This document shows positions 35,254 to 43,947 of a DNA stretch of 64,000 nt, piece after piece. The stretch comes from Gammaproteobacteria bacterium. Its GTDB lineage: Bacteria > Pseudomonadota > Gammaproteobacteria > Eutrophobiales > Eutrophobiaceae. The position numbers and the translations under genes are program-made. The notes under the pieces were generated by a model. That model saw nothing but the letters and a program-made list of their open reading frames with translations, ran no database searches and was not told the origin of the DNA. Numbering within the stretch: the stretch's first letter is position 1; each line of letters starts with the position of its first letter. The stretch covers positions 1-64,000 of the forward strand of contig JANQNX010000006.1 in NCBI GenBank assembly GCA_028279365.1, given 5' to 3'.

Positions 35254-36030
35254 GTGTATCAGGCAATCAACATGCTCAATCACAGGATCAGTCGACTCGG
35301 TTTGTCTGGGTTATTTTTATTTGAAACGTCGAAAAAAATCCTGACGCCGCCCTACTCCTATCCGGCAATCATCAAACAGTTGGCTTTTGTCGGCGCTCAC
35401 TCGATGTCAGTCATCGTCTTCGCCGGTTTGTTTGTCGGCATGGTATTGGCTTTACAGTTTTATGATACCCTGGTGCGCTTTGGTTCAGTCAGCTTATTGG
35501 GTTCAGCTGTTGGCCTCAGTTTGATTCGGGAACTTGGACCTGTATTGACAGCACTGATGGTAATCGGCCGTGCCGGCTCTGCGATGTGCGCCGAGATCGG
35601 TATTATGCGAACTGATAATCAGATCGATGCGCTTGAATGCATGGCGATTGATTCCTATCGCTATCTATTTGCACCACGTATTCTGTCAGGCGTCATTGTT
35701 GTACCGCTGTTGACCGCCATATTTATCATGGTCGGAATTTTCGGTGGTTATTTTGTCGGTGTTATACTTTTTGGTGTCAGCCCGGGTTCCTACTTTAAAG
35801 GGATGGCAGATACGGTATTGATTCGCGATTTGTTTATGGGCCTTTCCAAGTCAATCATATTTGGCTTGTTAATCGTATGGATTGCCTGCGATAAAGGCTA
35901 TCACCTGCATCTCGATAAACGTGGTATTTACGGTTCTGAAGGTGTCAGTAAAATGACCACTGAGGCCGTCGTCATTTCTTCGATTGCTATTTTATATAGC
36001 GATTATTTAATTAGCGCATTGATCCTCTAG
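35254..36030 (+). CDS. mlaE: MlaE, permease of phospholipid ABC transporter
   Basis: This encodes 258 residues with five to six helices and the MlaE hallmarks FAGLFVGMVLALQ, RELGPVLTALMVIGRAGSAMCAEIG, MRTDNQIDALECMAIDS and the final STTEAVV-like KMTTEAVVISSIAILYSDYL. It forms the membrane core of the MlaFEDB complex. The start is GTG 35254 or ATG 35272 (MLNHR); both keep the whole family core. It is flanked closely by mlaF and mlaD. Confidence 0.92.
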   Translation: MYQAINMLNHRISRLGLSGLFLFETSKKILTPPYSYPAIIKQLAFVGAHSMSVIVFAGLFVGMVLALQFYDTLVRFGSVSLLGSAVGLSLIRELGPVLTALMVIGRAGSAMCAEIGIMRTDNQIDALECMAIDSYRYLFAPRILSGVIVVPLLTAIFIMVGIFGGYFVGVILFGVSPGSYFKGMADTVLIRDLFMGLSKSIIFGLLIVWIACDKGYHLHLDKRGIYGSEGVSKMTTEAVVISSIAILYSDYLISALIL

Positions 36031-36039
36031 GAAAATAAT

Positions 36040-36492
36040 ATGGATACACAACGACATACTGAATTACTAGTTGGCATGTTTATGCTCACCGGCATTATTG
36101 CCATTACCTTTCTGGCCCTGCGACTGGGTGACATCGGTGTGTTAGATAATGATGAATATATGCTTGAAGCCAGATTCACTTCAGCCTCAGGCTTAAGGCA
36201 AGGTTCGTTCGTTGAGATTGCAGGTGTGATTGTGGGTAAAGTCAATAGTATTGAATTTGATCCCGGTGACTATCTTGCGCTGGTTAAACTCAGTCTGCCC
36301 AACGATGTCAAATTACCGGAAGATTCTATTGCCTCGATACGTACAGCGGGAATTATTGGCGATAAATTTATTAAACTCTCTCCGGGTGGTAGTGATGTCT
36401 ATCTACAACAAGGTGATGAAATCATTGAAACAGAGCCATCCATTAATCTTGAGGAGTTGATCAGTAAATATATCTTCGAATCTGATAATTAA
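36040..36492 (+). CDS. mlaD: MlaD, MCE-domain subunit of phospholipid transporter
   Basis: This encodes 150 residues: a single N-terminal membrane helix (~7-29), then one MCE domain (MLEARFTSASGLRQGSFVEIAGVIVGKV) and a short helical C-terminus. A hexamer of MlaD forms the hydrophobic channel on the periplasmic side of MlaFE. It is the last gene of the plus-strand mla run. mlaC does not follow here but lies on the opposite strand behind the DUF429 gene, and no mlaB gene is seen. Confidence 0.92.
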   Translation: MDTQRHTELLVGMFMLTGIIAITFLALRLGDIGVLDNDEYMLEARFTSASGLRQGSFVEIAGVIVGKVNSIEFDPGDYLALVKLSLPNDVKLPEDSIASIRTAGIIGDKFIKLSPGGSDVYLQQGDEIIETEPSINLEELISKYIFESDN

Positions 36493-36528
36493 TTTCAGTC
36501 AATAGATTCACAAAAAAGTCGATAAGCA

Positions 36529-37266
36529 ATGAGGCTCATGGGAATCGATCTGGCATGGAACACAGAGAAAAACTCCTCAGCTATAGCCATAGCAACCCTT
36601 GATCAGGGTTCACTCAATATTGATACCTTACTTCGCTGTGTAGAAGGACTAAACAATATAATAAACATTATTGAGCAGGAACCTTCATTATCAGGTATTA
36701 GTATCGACGCACCACTCATTATTAATAACACAAGAGGCCAGCGCGAGTGCGAGCAGCAATTAAATAAAAAATATCGTACTTATAAGGCAGGCTGTCATCC
36801 CTCTAACAAAACGCTCTATCCTAATGCTGCAAGCGTCAGGCTTTCCGAATATTTATTAAATCAGGGTTTTGAACATTTGGGAGAAAATCAAAAATGGCAA
36901 ATCGAATGTTACCCGCATCCCGCCATGGTTGAACTTTTCGAGTTAGATGAACGTTTGTTATATAAGAAAGGGCCAGTTGAACAGAAAAGACAAGGTCAGG
37001 TAAGACTGGCTGAGATGATTAAGCAACTCAACATAAACCCTAATTTATCATTAACAATAGCTGATTCCGTATCAAGCGCAGTCAATAGCGCGAAAATTTT
37101 AAACCTTCATGGAAGGCAGATAAAAGAAAATGAAGACACATTAGATGCGATTATTTGCTGTTATATTGCCGGTTGCTATGCAGTAGATACCAATAGACAG
37201 GTATTTGGAGATTCGATCAACGGTTATATTTATGTTCCACAATTAAATCAGAACAGTCGCGATTAA
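36529..37266 (+). CDS. DUF429 family protein (predicted RNase H-like fold)
   Basis: This encodes 245 residues. MGIDLAWN at the start and ISIDAPLIINNTRGQRECE further on are the DUF429 hallmarks, with acidic residues placed as in RNase H-like folds. YPHPAMVELF and EDTLDAIICCYIAG follow the family pattern. The biochemical role is not established. ATG 36529 and ATG 36538 are both possible; the motif starts right after the second. It sits between mlaFED and the inverted mlaC and overlaps the mlaC stop by 4 bp (TTAA). Confidence 0.82.
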   Translation: MRLMGIDLAWNTEKNSSAIAIATLDQGSLNIDTLLRCVEGLNNIINIIEQEPSLSGISIDAPLIINNTRGQRECEQQLNKKYRTYKAGCHPSNKTLYPNAASVRLSEYLLNQGFEHLGENQKWQIECYPHPAMVELFELDERLLYKKGPVEQKRQGQVRLAEMIKQLNINPNLSLTIADSVSSAVNSAKILNLHGRQIKENEDTLDAIICCYIAGCYAVDTNRQVFGDSINGYIYVPQLNQNSRD

Positions 37267-37889
37267 CTATCTTCAGGCATCACTGCCTGTGGCGATTCAT
37301 TTTGCGACTGCTTATGCCTCTGAATCCGGGTCTGAATGTCATTCAACAATCCATCCATACCATCATTGTTAACAATCGCAGCAAATGTACTTCGATAATT
37401 ATTCACCAGACTTACACCCTCGATAACAACATCATAGGCGAACCATTCGCCATCGTTATTCTTAAGTTTATAGTTGACCGGTATCTGTGTGCTGTCGGTG
37501 ATAATGACGGTCTCAACCACAGCCCGTTTACCCCTGACTGTCTCGCCAGTGTATTCAACTTTCTGATTTGTGTAGGCTTCAATCTTTGTACGATAGGTGT
37601 CTTCTAAATACTGGGAAAAGAATTTCACAAAACGCTGCCTTTCCTCCGGAGTGGCTTTTTTCCAGTTTGTTGCCAGTACACTTTGCGACATACTACGAAA
37701 ATCAAAACTCTCATTAATCACAACGCCAATCCGGTTCCAGCGGGTTTCACGATCCAGTGATTTATCCTGCAAAACCGTAATGACTCTCTCCACCGAGTCC
37801 TTTACACGAGCGGTAGGATCAGAAAAAACGGCAAATACCGTGACTGCATAAAACACGAGAATAAAACAACAGACGAGTTTTTTTGTCAT
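37263..37889 (-). CDS. mlaC: MlaC, periplasmic phospholipid-binding protein
   Basis: This encodes 208 residues: a signal peptide (MTKKLVCCFILVFYAVTVFA), then the MlaC/Ttg2D fold with RWNRIGVVINESFDFRSMSQSVLATNWKKATPEERQRFVKFFSQYLEDTY and VVIEGVSLVNNYRSTFAAIV, characteristic of the family. MlaC shuttles phospholipids across the periplasm between MlaA and MlaD. I use ATG 37887-37889 because the signal peptide begins there; an in-frame TTG at 37902 adds five residues. It is unusual in lying on the strand opposite to mlaFED. Confidence 0.9.
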   Translation of the reverse strand: MTKKLVCCFILVFYAVTVFAVFSDPTARVKDSVERVITVLQDKSLDRETRWNRIGVVINESFDFRSMSQSVLATNWKKATPEERQRFVKFFSQYLEDTYRTKIEAYTNQKVEYTGETVRGKRAVVETVIITDSTQIPVNYKLKNNDGEWFAYDVVIEGVSLVNNYRSTFAAIVNNDGMDGLLNDIQTRIQRHKQSQNESPQAVMPEDS

Positions 37890-38190
37890 TAGGCTCAATT
37901 CCAATATTCCGATGGGACTGACTTATCGTACCTTTATTACTAAAAGGAATCCAAGTTTTGTCGTATCAAGCCAACACTATATCGGGGATATAAACACTTA
38001 TCCCACTACTATATCGTGCGCATTTTACCCAATTACTTATTCAACAGCATTTCTATCTGATTGATTTATATATCTTTTTTATTTAAATTTGTGAATTGCA
38101 TCGCATAAATTAAGACCAGGATGGGTAACATATAAAAGCAGGTATGCAGTTTGCGTGATAAGAAAATAATAATAAAACAGGTATACATTT
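37890..38190. other. AT-rich divergent intergenic region upstream of mlaC
   Basis: About 300 bases without a gene. It holds a small inverted repeat GGGATA/TATCCC (37985-38004) framed by two copies of ACTATATCG (37976-37984 and 38008-38016), a possible operator. It must contain promoters for mlaC (minus) and for the small protein at 38191 (plus). CAGGTATACATTT before 38191 is that gene's ribosome-binding region. Confidence 0.45.
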
Positions 38191-38472
38191 ATGAACGTTT
38201 ATTCATGCTGGTACAACGGTGCTTACGGCTACTGTTGCCGCAAAAAAAATTCAAACTGGTTATTTGTACCGGAACTTGGTCAGCCGATAAACCATATCGT
38301 AAAAAACATCAGGCTGGGTGAGTTGTCATTTTCTAACCCTTATATACTGGATTTGGAAAAACAACGACATAACAAGAAGCTATTCAGCCAATTGCTGAAT
38401 TTCATCATCGAACTCCTTTATCCGCAAACCAAACCGGTGACGGTAGGTGGTGCGCTATTCAGTTTTTCATAA
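38191..38472 (+). CDS. small hypothetical protein with N-terminal Cys/aromatic cluster
   Basis: This encodes 93 residues. The N-terminus reads MNVYSCWYNGAYGYCCRKKN, with three cysteines and several aromatic residues; the rest is basic and amphipathic (EKQRHNKKLFSQLLNFIIELL). There is no signal peptide or membrane helix. AGGT lies 9 nt before the ATG. The reading frame is well placed in an otherwise gene-free stretch, but I recognise no family and codon evidence is thin, so this could be a chance frame. Confidence 0.4.
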   Translation: MNVYSCWYNGAYGYCCRKKNSNWLFVPELGQPINHIVKNIRLGELSFSNPYILDLEKQRHNKKLFSQLLNFIIELLYPQTKPVTVGGALFSFS

Positions 38473-38568
38473 ATGTCATAAAAATCACAAAAACACACTT
38501 GTCGATGAACTCGTAATTGATATTAATGTCGGTAATAATGATTTAATTACTACCGAACAATATTAATA

Positions 38569-39285
38569 ATGAACTCAAAAAAAATAGCCCTGCTGCTTGG
38601 TTTTCTGGCGTTTGTGGCCTGCTTCTTCGTTTTTGATTTACAGCAGTATCTCAACCTCGAGTATTTGAAGCTGCGTCAAAACGACATCAAACATTACTTT
38701 TCTTCAAATCCAATTCAAACCGGTGCTATTTTTTTTAGCATCTACGTTATTGTCACCTCCATTTCCTTACCCGGCGCGGGCATATTAACAATCGCTGCAG
38801 GCGCAATTTTTGGAACAGTTTGGGGATCAGTCTTGGTGTCATTTGCTTCTGTGCTTGGTGCCACTATCGCTTTCCTGATTTCACGATATTTGTTTCACGA
38901 CTTGATTCAAACCAGATTCAGTAAACAACTAAAACCAATCAACCGCGGTGTTGAGAGAGAAGGCAGTCTGTATCTATTTACGGTCAGATTGGTACCTGTA
39001 TTTCCTTTTTTCATCATCAATATTGTCATGGCATTAACCCCTATTAAGACATTCACGTTTGCCTGGGTTAGCCAAATCGGCATGCTGATCCCAACCATCA
39101 TTTTTGTCAATGCAGGCACCCAGCTTGCCCAGATTGAATCGGCTGGCGATATATTATCCCTCGAATTAATCCTCTCCTTTGTCTTATTAGGAGTGTTTCC
39201 CATCGCTGCGAAGAAAACGCTGGACTTGATTAAAAAGAAAAATGCGCGAATCGCAGAAGAGTTTGAGACCGAAACCGATGTCTAA
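38569..39285 (+). CDS. TVP38/TMEM64 family membrane protein
   Basis: This encodes 238 residues with about six helices. The SNARE-associated/DedA-like core is clear: SLPGAGILTIAAGAIFGTVWGSVLVSFASVLGATIAFLISRY, then LFTVRLVPVFPFFIINIVMALTPIKTFTFAWVSQIGMLP-like and YVNAGTQL-like (FVNAGTQLAQI) phrases. Proteins of this family act in membrane lipid or small-molecule handling; the exact role is unknown. The next gene, a MerA-like flavoprotein, overlaps it by 8 bp, a pairing often found and sometimes fused in other bacteria. Confidence 0.9.
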   Translation: MNSKKIALLLGFLAFVACFFVFDLQQYLNLEYLKLRQNDIKHYFSSNPIQTGAIFFSIYVIVTSISLPGAGILTIAAGAIFGTVWGSVLVSFASVLGATIAFLISRYLFHDLIQTRFSKQLKPINRGVEREGSLYLFTVRLVPVFPFFIINIVMALTPIKTFTFAWVSQIGMLIPTIIFVNAGTQLAQIESAGDILSLELILSFVLLGVFPIAAKKTLDLIKKKNARIAEEFETETDV

Positions 39286-40729
39286 TCAACCAAATAAATT
39301 TGATCGTAATCTGATAGTCATCGGCGCTGGTTCAGGTGGTCTGGTGTCTTCATACATTGCTGCAGCAGTTAATGCCAAGGTCACACTGATTGAAAAACAT
39401 AAAATGGGTGGCGACTGCCTGAACACAGGCTGTGTTCCTTCAAAGGCGTTAATCAAATCCGCCAAGGTCGCTTCATTAATGAAGCGCTCCAGTGAGTTTG
39501 GTATCAACGTGTCTGATTATAAGGTCGATTTTAACGCTGTCATGCAACGTATCCAGAATGTCATAAGTGATATTGAACCGCATGACTCTGTCGAGCGCTA
39601 TTCCTCTCTCGGCGTTGAGTGTCTTCAGGGCGAAGCGACAATCACGTCACCATGGACTGTCAAAATTAATAATCAACGTTTATCAGCTAAGAACATCATC
39701 GTTGCCACCGGTGCCAGTCCGTTCATCCCGCCAATAGCCGGACTTGAACAGGCCAACTACTACACATCGGATTCGCTCTGGCAATTACGCGAACAACCCA
39801 AACGACTGATCGTGCTGGGTGGCGGCCCTATCGGCTGTGAATTAAGCCAGGCATTTGCAAGACTGGGTTCCCAGGTCACACAGGTAGAAATGTCAGAACG
39901 CATTATGATTCGCGAAGACATCGATGTGTCAGAACTTATTACCAACGCATTTAAAACAGAATCGATAGATGTTCGCACCGGCACGACTGCCAAGGCCGTT
40001 GAGATCAAAGATGGAGAGCAGATATTGGTTTGTGATGCCAACGGTGAGCAACAACGTATTGAGTTTGATGCCTTATTGATTGCTGTTGGCCGAAAACCGC
40101 ACACTCAAGGCTTTGGACTGCAGGAACTCGGTGTTGAGTTAAATCAAAATGGTACTATCAAGGTTAATGAATACCTGCAAAGCAGCGTCCCGAGCATTTA
40201 CGCTTGTGGCGATGTTGCAGGACCTTATCAATTCACGCACACCGCTGCGCACCAGGCCTGGTACGCCAGTGTCAATTCCTTGTTCGGAAAGTTTAAGCGC
40301 TTTAAAGTCGACTACCGTGTTATACCATGGACGACCTTTACCGAACCAGAGGTGGCTCGGGTTGGGTTAAACGAGCAAGACGCAAAACAACAGAATATTG
40401 ATTATGAAGTAACCCGTTATGAACTGGACGACCTTGATCGTGCAATTACCGAAGGCGAGACCGCAGGCTTTGTAAAGGTACTGACCAAGCCAGGTAAAGA
40501 CGAGATACTGGGCGCAACTATCGTCGGTGATCACGCGGGAGAATTAATTACCGAATACATCACGGCAATGAAACACAAGCTGGGCTTAAACAAGATATTG
40601 GGCACGATCCATATCTATCCGACTTTATCAGAAGCCAATAAATACGCTGCAGGTAATTGGAAAAAAGCCCATGCGCCAGAATTTGTTTTGAAAATGGTAG
40701 AAAAATACCACCGCTGGCAGTTGGGTTAA
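39278..40729 (+). CDS. pyridine nucleotide-disulfide oxidoreductase (MerA-like, TVP38-associated)
   Basis: This encodes 483 residues of a class I flavoprotein disulfide reductase: FAD motif [16 protein letters not shown], redox pair GGDCLNTGC (C47 and C52), NAD motif LIVLGGGPIGCELSQAF, FAD site YACGDVAG, and a dimer domain with HIYPTLSEANK. It is related to mercuric reductases but lacks both the N-terminal HMA domain and the C-terminal Cys pair, so it is not a mercury detoxifier. The in-frame ATG at 39242 lies inside the upstream gene; MSNQPNK at 39278 is the likely start, overlapping the TVP38 stop. It overlaps the convergent exporter gene by TTAA. Confidence 0.87.
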   Translation: MSNQPNKFDRNLIVIGAGSGGLVSSYIAAAVNAKVTLIEKHKMGGDCLNTGCVPSKALIKSAKVASLMKRSSEFGINVSDYKVDFNAVMQRIQNVISDIEPHDSVERYSSLGVECLQGEATITSPWTVKINNQRLSAKNIIVATGASPFIPPIAGLEQANYYTSDSLWQLREQPKRLIVLGGGPIGCELSQAFARLGSQVTQVEMSERIMIREDIDVSELITNAFKTESIDVRTGTTAKAVEIKDGEQILVCDANGEQQRIEFDALLIAVGRKPHTQGFGLQELGVELNQNGTIKVNEYLQSSVPSIYACGDVAGPYQFTHTAAHQAWYASVNSLFGKFKRFKVDYRVIPWTTFTEPEVARVGLNEQDAKQQNIDYEVTRYELDDLDRAITEGETAGFVKVLTKPGKDEILGATIVGDHAGELITEYITAMKHKLGLNKILGTIHIYPTLSEANKYAAGNWKKAHAPEFVLKMVEKYHRWQLG

Positions 40730-41613
40730 CTCTCTGTCTCAATCGGCTGCTCATGGATCAAAATGTCGGCCTCTGGAAATACGTCGAGTAAATCCTGTCT
40801 CACAGCATTGCTGATCTGATGTGCGTCATTAAGTGAGAGATCGTGTCTCAATCCAAGATGGAATTGAATAAACTTCTTCCGACCCGAACTACGCGTTCTT
40901 AGCTGATGCATATCAAGCACGTCCTTATGCCGATTCACAATCGCCATAATCTGCTCGCGTTGTTCATCGGATAATTCTTTGTCCATTAATTGATTGACAG
41001 ATTGCATCGCAATCGTCCTGGCACTGAATAAAATATAAATCGCAATCAGGATCGCCAACACTGAATCCAACCAGAAAATTTGCAGCTCAGTAACGATTAT
41101 CAAGGAAATAATCACAAGTGCATTTAACAGAAAATCACTAAAGTAATGGATCGAATCAGCCTTGATGGCAACTGAACCTGTTTTTAGATAAACATATCGC
41201 TGAAACCTGACGAGGATAAAGGTAGCCACAATGGAAATCAAAATAACAATAATGCCAATATTGGCATAGGCAATAGGATGCGGATGTTTTAATCGCAGCA
41301 CGGCTTCGAACAATAAAAATGCCGACGAACCGATAATAAAACCCGCCTGGGAGAACCCGGCCAGCGCCTCCGCTTTTCCATGGCCGAAACGGTGATCTTT
41401 ATCGGCGGGCTCCAATGCATGCCTGACCGCGATAAAATTAATAATTGAGGCAATGCAATCCAGTACAGAGTCTAATAAACTGGATAGCAGGGTTACCGAC
41501 CCAGTTAAGACATACGCAATTAATTTAATAATGATCAAAAAAACAGCAACGCCAGCAGACGCAAATGTCGCTGCGCGCATCAACGCTGCATCAGAGTCTT
41601 GTCGTACTTGCAT
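40726..41613 (-). CDS. cation diffusion facilitator, FieF-like
   Basis: This encodes 295 residues: six helices followed by a cytosolic dimerisation domain. Metal-site residues typical of FieF/YiiP are present: SLLDSVLDCIAS in TM2 (two Asp), ADSIHYFSDFLLN in TM5 (Asp, His and Asp) and DHRFGHGKAEALAG in the loop. HQLRTRSSGRKKFIQFHLG lies in the C-terminal ferredoxin-like domain. It probably exports Zn2+ or Fe2+ in exchange for protons. The start is ATG 41611-41613; the in-frame TTG immediately before it is not needed. There is no clear ribosome-binding site. Confidence 0.88.
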   Translation of the reverse strand: MQVRQDSDAALMRAATFASAGVAVFLIIIKLIAYVLTGSVTLLSSLLDSVLDCIASIINFIAVRHALEPADKDHRFGHGKAEALAGFSQAGFIIGSSAFLLFEAVLRLKHPHPIAYANIGIIVILISIVATFILVRFQRYVYLKTGSVAIKADSIHYFSDFLLNALVIISLIIVTELQIFWLDSVLAILIAIYILFSARTIAMQSVNQLMDKELSDEQREQIMAIVNRHKDVLDMHQLRTRSSGRKKFIQFHLGLRHDLSLNDAHQISNAVRQDLLDVFPEADILIHEQPIETES

Positions 41614-41752
41614 CAATTAATAATAGCAACAAATTAACCAAGAAGATGCCTTAGCGAAATTATCGAAATTCTCTATCATAACGATTATTAATCTCAAATA
41701 GAGTCAAAGACTATTATGCGTTACTCTGTTGGTAAAAACGAAAGGAAAACAA

Positions 41753-43108
41753 ATGTCTGAATACGATTATGACTTGTTCGTTATCGGTGCCGGCTCCGGT
41801 GGCGTACGGGCTGCGCGCATGTCTTCCGGCCTTGGCGCCCGTGTTGCTGTAGCGGAAGACATGTATCTGGGCGGTACTTGTGTCAATGTTGGCTGTGTAC
41901 CGAAAAAACTGTTTGTATATGCATCGCATTTCGCGGAGGAATTTCAGCACGCGAAAGGTTTCGGCTGGCAAGTTGATACACCCACATTCGATTGGGGTAC
42001 ATTGATCACAAACAAGAATAATGAAATTAAACGCCTTAACGGCGTTTACCAAAAGATATTAATCAATGCAGGCGTAGAGATCATTGATGGACATGCCAGC
42101 CTTATTGATGCACATACAGTAGCGATTGGCGGTAAACACTACACGGCCGAGCGAATATTAATCGCAACCGGTGGTTGGCCGTCGATACCTGATATTCCTG
42201 GTAAGGAACATATCATTTCATCGAACGAGGCATTCTATCTCGATAGCCTTCCCGAGAAGATCATTATTGTCGGCGGCGGTTATATTGCGGTGGAATTTGC
42301 CGGCATCTTCCATGGTCTTGGTGTAGATACCACCCTGCTCTATCGTGGCGAACTATTTTTACGCGGCTTCGATCAGGATTTACGTAGCTTACTGGCAGAA
42401 GAGATGCGTAAAAAAGGCATTAAGGTAGAGTTCGAAAAAAATATCGCCAGTATTGAAAAATCAGACCATTCGCTGATTGCGACATTGGAAGATGGTGAGA
42501 CGATAGAGGCCGGGCAAATCATGTATGCGACTGGACGTAAACCCAGGATAGAAGGACTCGGTCTGGAGAAGCTGGGTATTATGACTAATGAAAACGGCGC
42601 GATTCAAGTGAATGACCAATACCAAACCAATGTGCCTTCTATTTACGCTATTGGCGATGTTACCGATCGTATTCAATTAACACCGGTTGCCTTGGCAGAA
42701 GGGATGGTATTAGCAAAGCGACTCTATGCTAATGAAGATAAAGATGTGGATTATTCCGATATACCTACCTGTGTATTCAGTCAACCGAATCTGGGTACGG
42801 TGGGCTTGACGGAAGAACAAGCCCGGAAGAAATACCAGGATATTGAGATCTATAAATCAACATTCACACCGATGAAATTCTCATTAACAGACAGCGATGA
42901 AAAAACATTAATGAAGATTATTGTCGACAAGCCTAACGATAAGGTTGTGGGTGTGCATATGCTCGGCCCGGATGCAGGTGAAATCATTCAGGGTATCGGT
43001 ATTGCTATCAAGGCGGGAGCGACCAAGCAAACATTTGACTCAACGATAGGTATTCACCCGACTTCAGCCGAAGAGTTCGTCACCATGCGAGAGCCCGTAT
43101 CCAATTAA
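41753..43108 (+). CDS. gor: glutathione reductase
   Basis: This encodes 451 residues: FAD motif [15 protein letters not shown], redox disulfide [14 protein letters not shown] (C43 and C48), NADPH domain [36 protein letters not shown], and the C-terminal catalytic phrase [13 protein letters not shown]. The [10 protein letters not shown] form and GIHPT...EE are diagnostic for glutathione reductase. AAAGGAAAACAA before ATG 41753 is a strong ribosome-binding site; an in-frame start at 41729 is not used. It keeps glutathione reduced in the cytosol. It is followed after 3 bp by a membrane protein gene. Confidence 0.92.
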   Translation: MSEYDYDLFVIGAGSGGVRAARMSSGLGARVAVAEDMYLGGTCVNVGCVPKKLFVYASHFAEEFQHAKGFGWQVDTPTFDWGTLITNKNNEIKRLNGVYQKILINAGVEIIDGHASLIDAHTVAIGGKHYTAERILIATGGWPSIPDIPGKEHIISSNEAFYLDSLPEKIIIVGGGYIAVEFAGIFHGLGVDTTLLYRGELFLRGFDQDLRSLLAEEMRKKGIKVEFEKNIASIEKSDHSLIATLEDGETIEAGQIMYATGRKPRIEGLGLEKLGIMTNENGAIQVNDQYQTNVPSIYAIGDVTDRIQLTPVALAEGMVLAKRLYANEDKDVDYSDIPTCVFSQPNLGTVGLTEEQARKKYQDIEIYKSTFTPMKFSLTDSDEKTLMKIIVDKPNDKVVGVHMLGPDAGEIIQGIGIAIKAGATKQTFDSTIGIHPTSAEEFVTMREPVSN

Positions 43109-43111
43109 ACA

Positions 43112-43672
43112 ATGTCTTCAGTCGAACAGCCTGCGACAAGCTTTAATATAAGACACTGGCTATATCAGACCATCCCGCCATTATTAATGACGGGCCTGCT
43201 TTTTGTCAGCGAGAGTGGCTCAACGGTCGCTTTTTTACTTGGTTTTTTATTGCTACCAGTGATGATTAGTATTATTTCTATCCTGATCAAACTTTTCCGC
43301 TTTAAAAAAAAGAAAGCCTTTCTGCTAAGGCCGGTATTGACAATCATTATGTTCTTTTTTCTGTTGTCTATGGTACATATGACATTCGCCATCGCAGTAG
43401 AACAAGCCAGCCAGGAAGCTAGACTGATTGCGCGATCATGCAATCAATTACTTTTTTGTCCGGAAACCCCAAACAGCTGGCAACAGGATGGAAGTATGAT
43501 CAGAAAGAAATATACTGGTTCCTGGTTAAGCTATCATGCCAGTTATCATTCCAGACCGGATCGCTTTGCGATTCATCTCTATCTGATCACAGATACCGGT
43601 AAGGTGGTAATCGGTGGCATCAATCAACCTATTGAAGTGATACCCTACAAAGAGAATCAAGCTATTTTGTAA
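43112..43672 (+). CDS. hypothetical membrane protein downstream of glutathione reductase
   Basis: This encodes 186 residues. Three hydrophobic helices (~21-37, 39-60 and 71-94) lie in the first half, with a basic cytosolic loop FRFKKKKAF, and a soluble C-terminal part of about 90 residues contains a Cys pair (RSCNQLLFCPE). I recognise no family. It lies 3 bp after gor and 8 bp before the next small gene, suggesting a three-gene transcript. Confidence 0.65.
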   Translation: MSSVEQPATSFNIRHWLYQTIPPLLMTGLLFVSESGSTVAFLLGFLLLPVMISIISILIKLFRFKKKKAFLLRPVLTIIMFFFLLSMVHMTFAIAVEQASQEARLIARSCNQLLFCPETPNSWQQDGSMIRKKYTGSWLSYHASYHSRPDRFAIHLYLITDTGKVVIGGINQPIEVIPYKENQAIL

Positions 43673-43680
43673 ATAGGCTA

Positions 43681-43947
43681 ATGCAACATTACAAGCTGCC
43701 AAAGGAACTGTTTGATACAGCAGAACTCACACTTGCGGTAAATAAATTTGAGCAAGACGGTGATTACAACGTTAAACCATTAGTGCTTGGCTTAAAACAG
43801 TATATGCATGATATCGATCCGACATTAGACACTTATGATCCAAGCCGACAATTGATCGCTGCGTTAAAAATGAGAAATGCAGAATTCCTAAGAGAATCTT
43901 GGGAAAATTGGCTCGCTATCATGGCAATTCATGGGGTAACAGCTTAA
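43681..43947 (+). CDS. small hypothetical protein
   Basis: This encodes 88 residues, probably all alpha-helical and cytosolic (LPKELFDTAELTLAVNKFEQDG, LGLKQYMHDIDP, LIAALKMRNAEFLRESWENWLAIMAIHG). There is no signal or membrane segment. TAGG lies a few bases before the ATG. It is tightly packed behind the membrane protein gene, and its stop overlaps the convergent AraC regulator stop through TTAA. The family is not recognised. Confidence 0.55.
   Translation: MQHYKLPKELFDTAELTLAVNKFEQDGDYNVKPLVLGLKQYMHDIDPTLDTYDPSRQLIAALKMRNAEFLRESWENWLAIMAIHGVTA

Noticed and set aside
39278..40729. Mercuric reductase merA and a mercury-resistance locus
   Set aside because: There is no HMA domain, no C-terminal Cys pair and no merR/T/P genes; the TVP38 pairing points to a different function.
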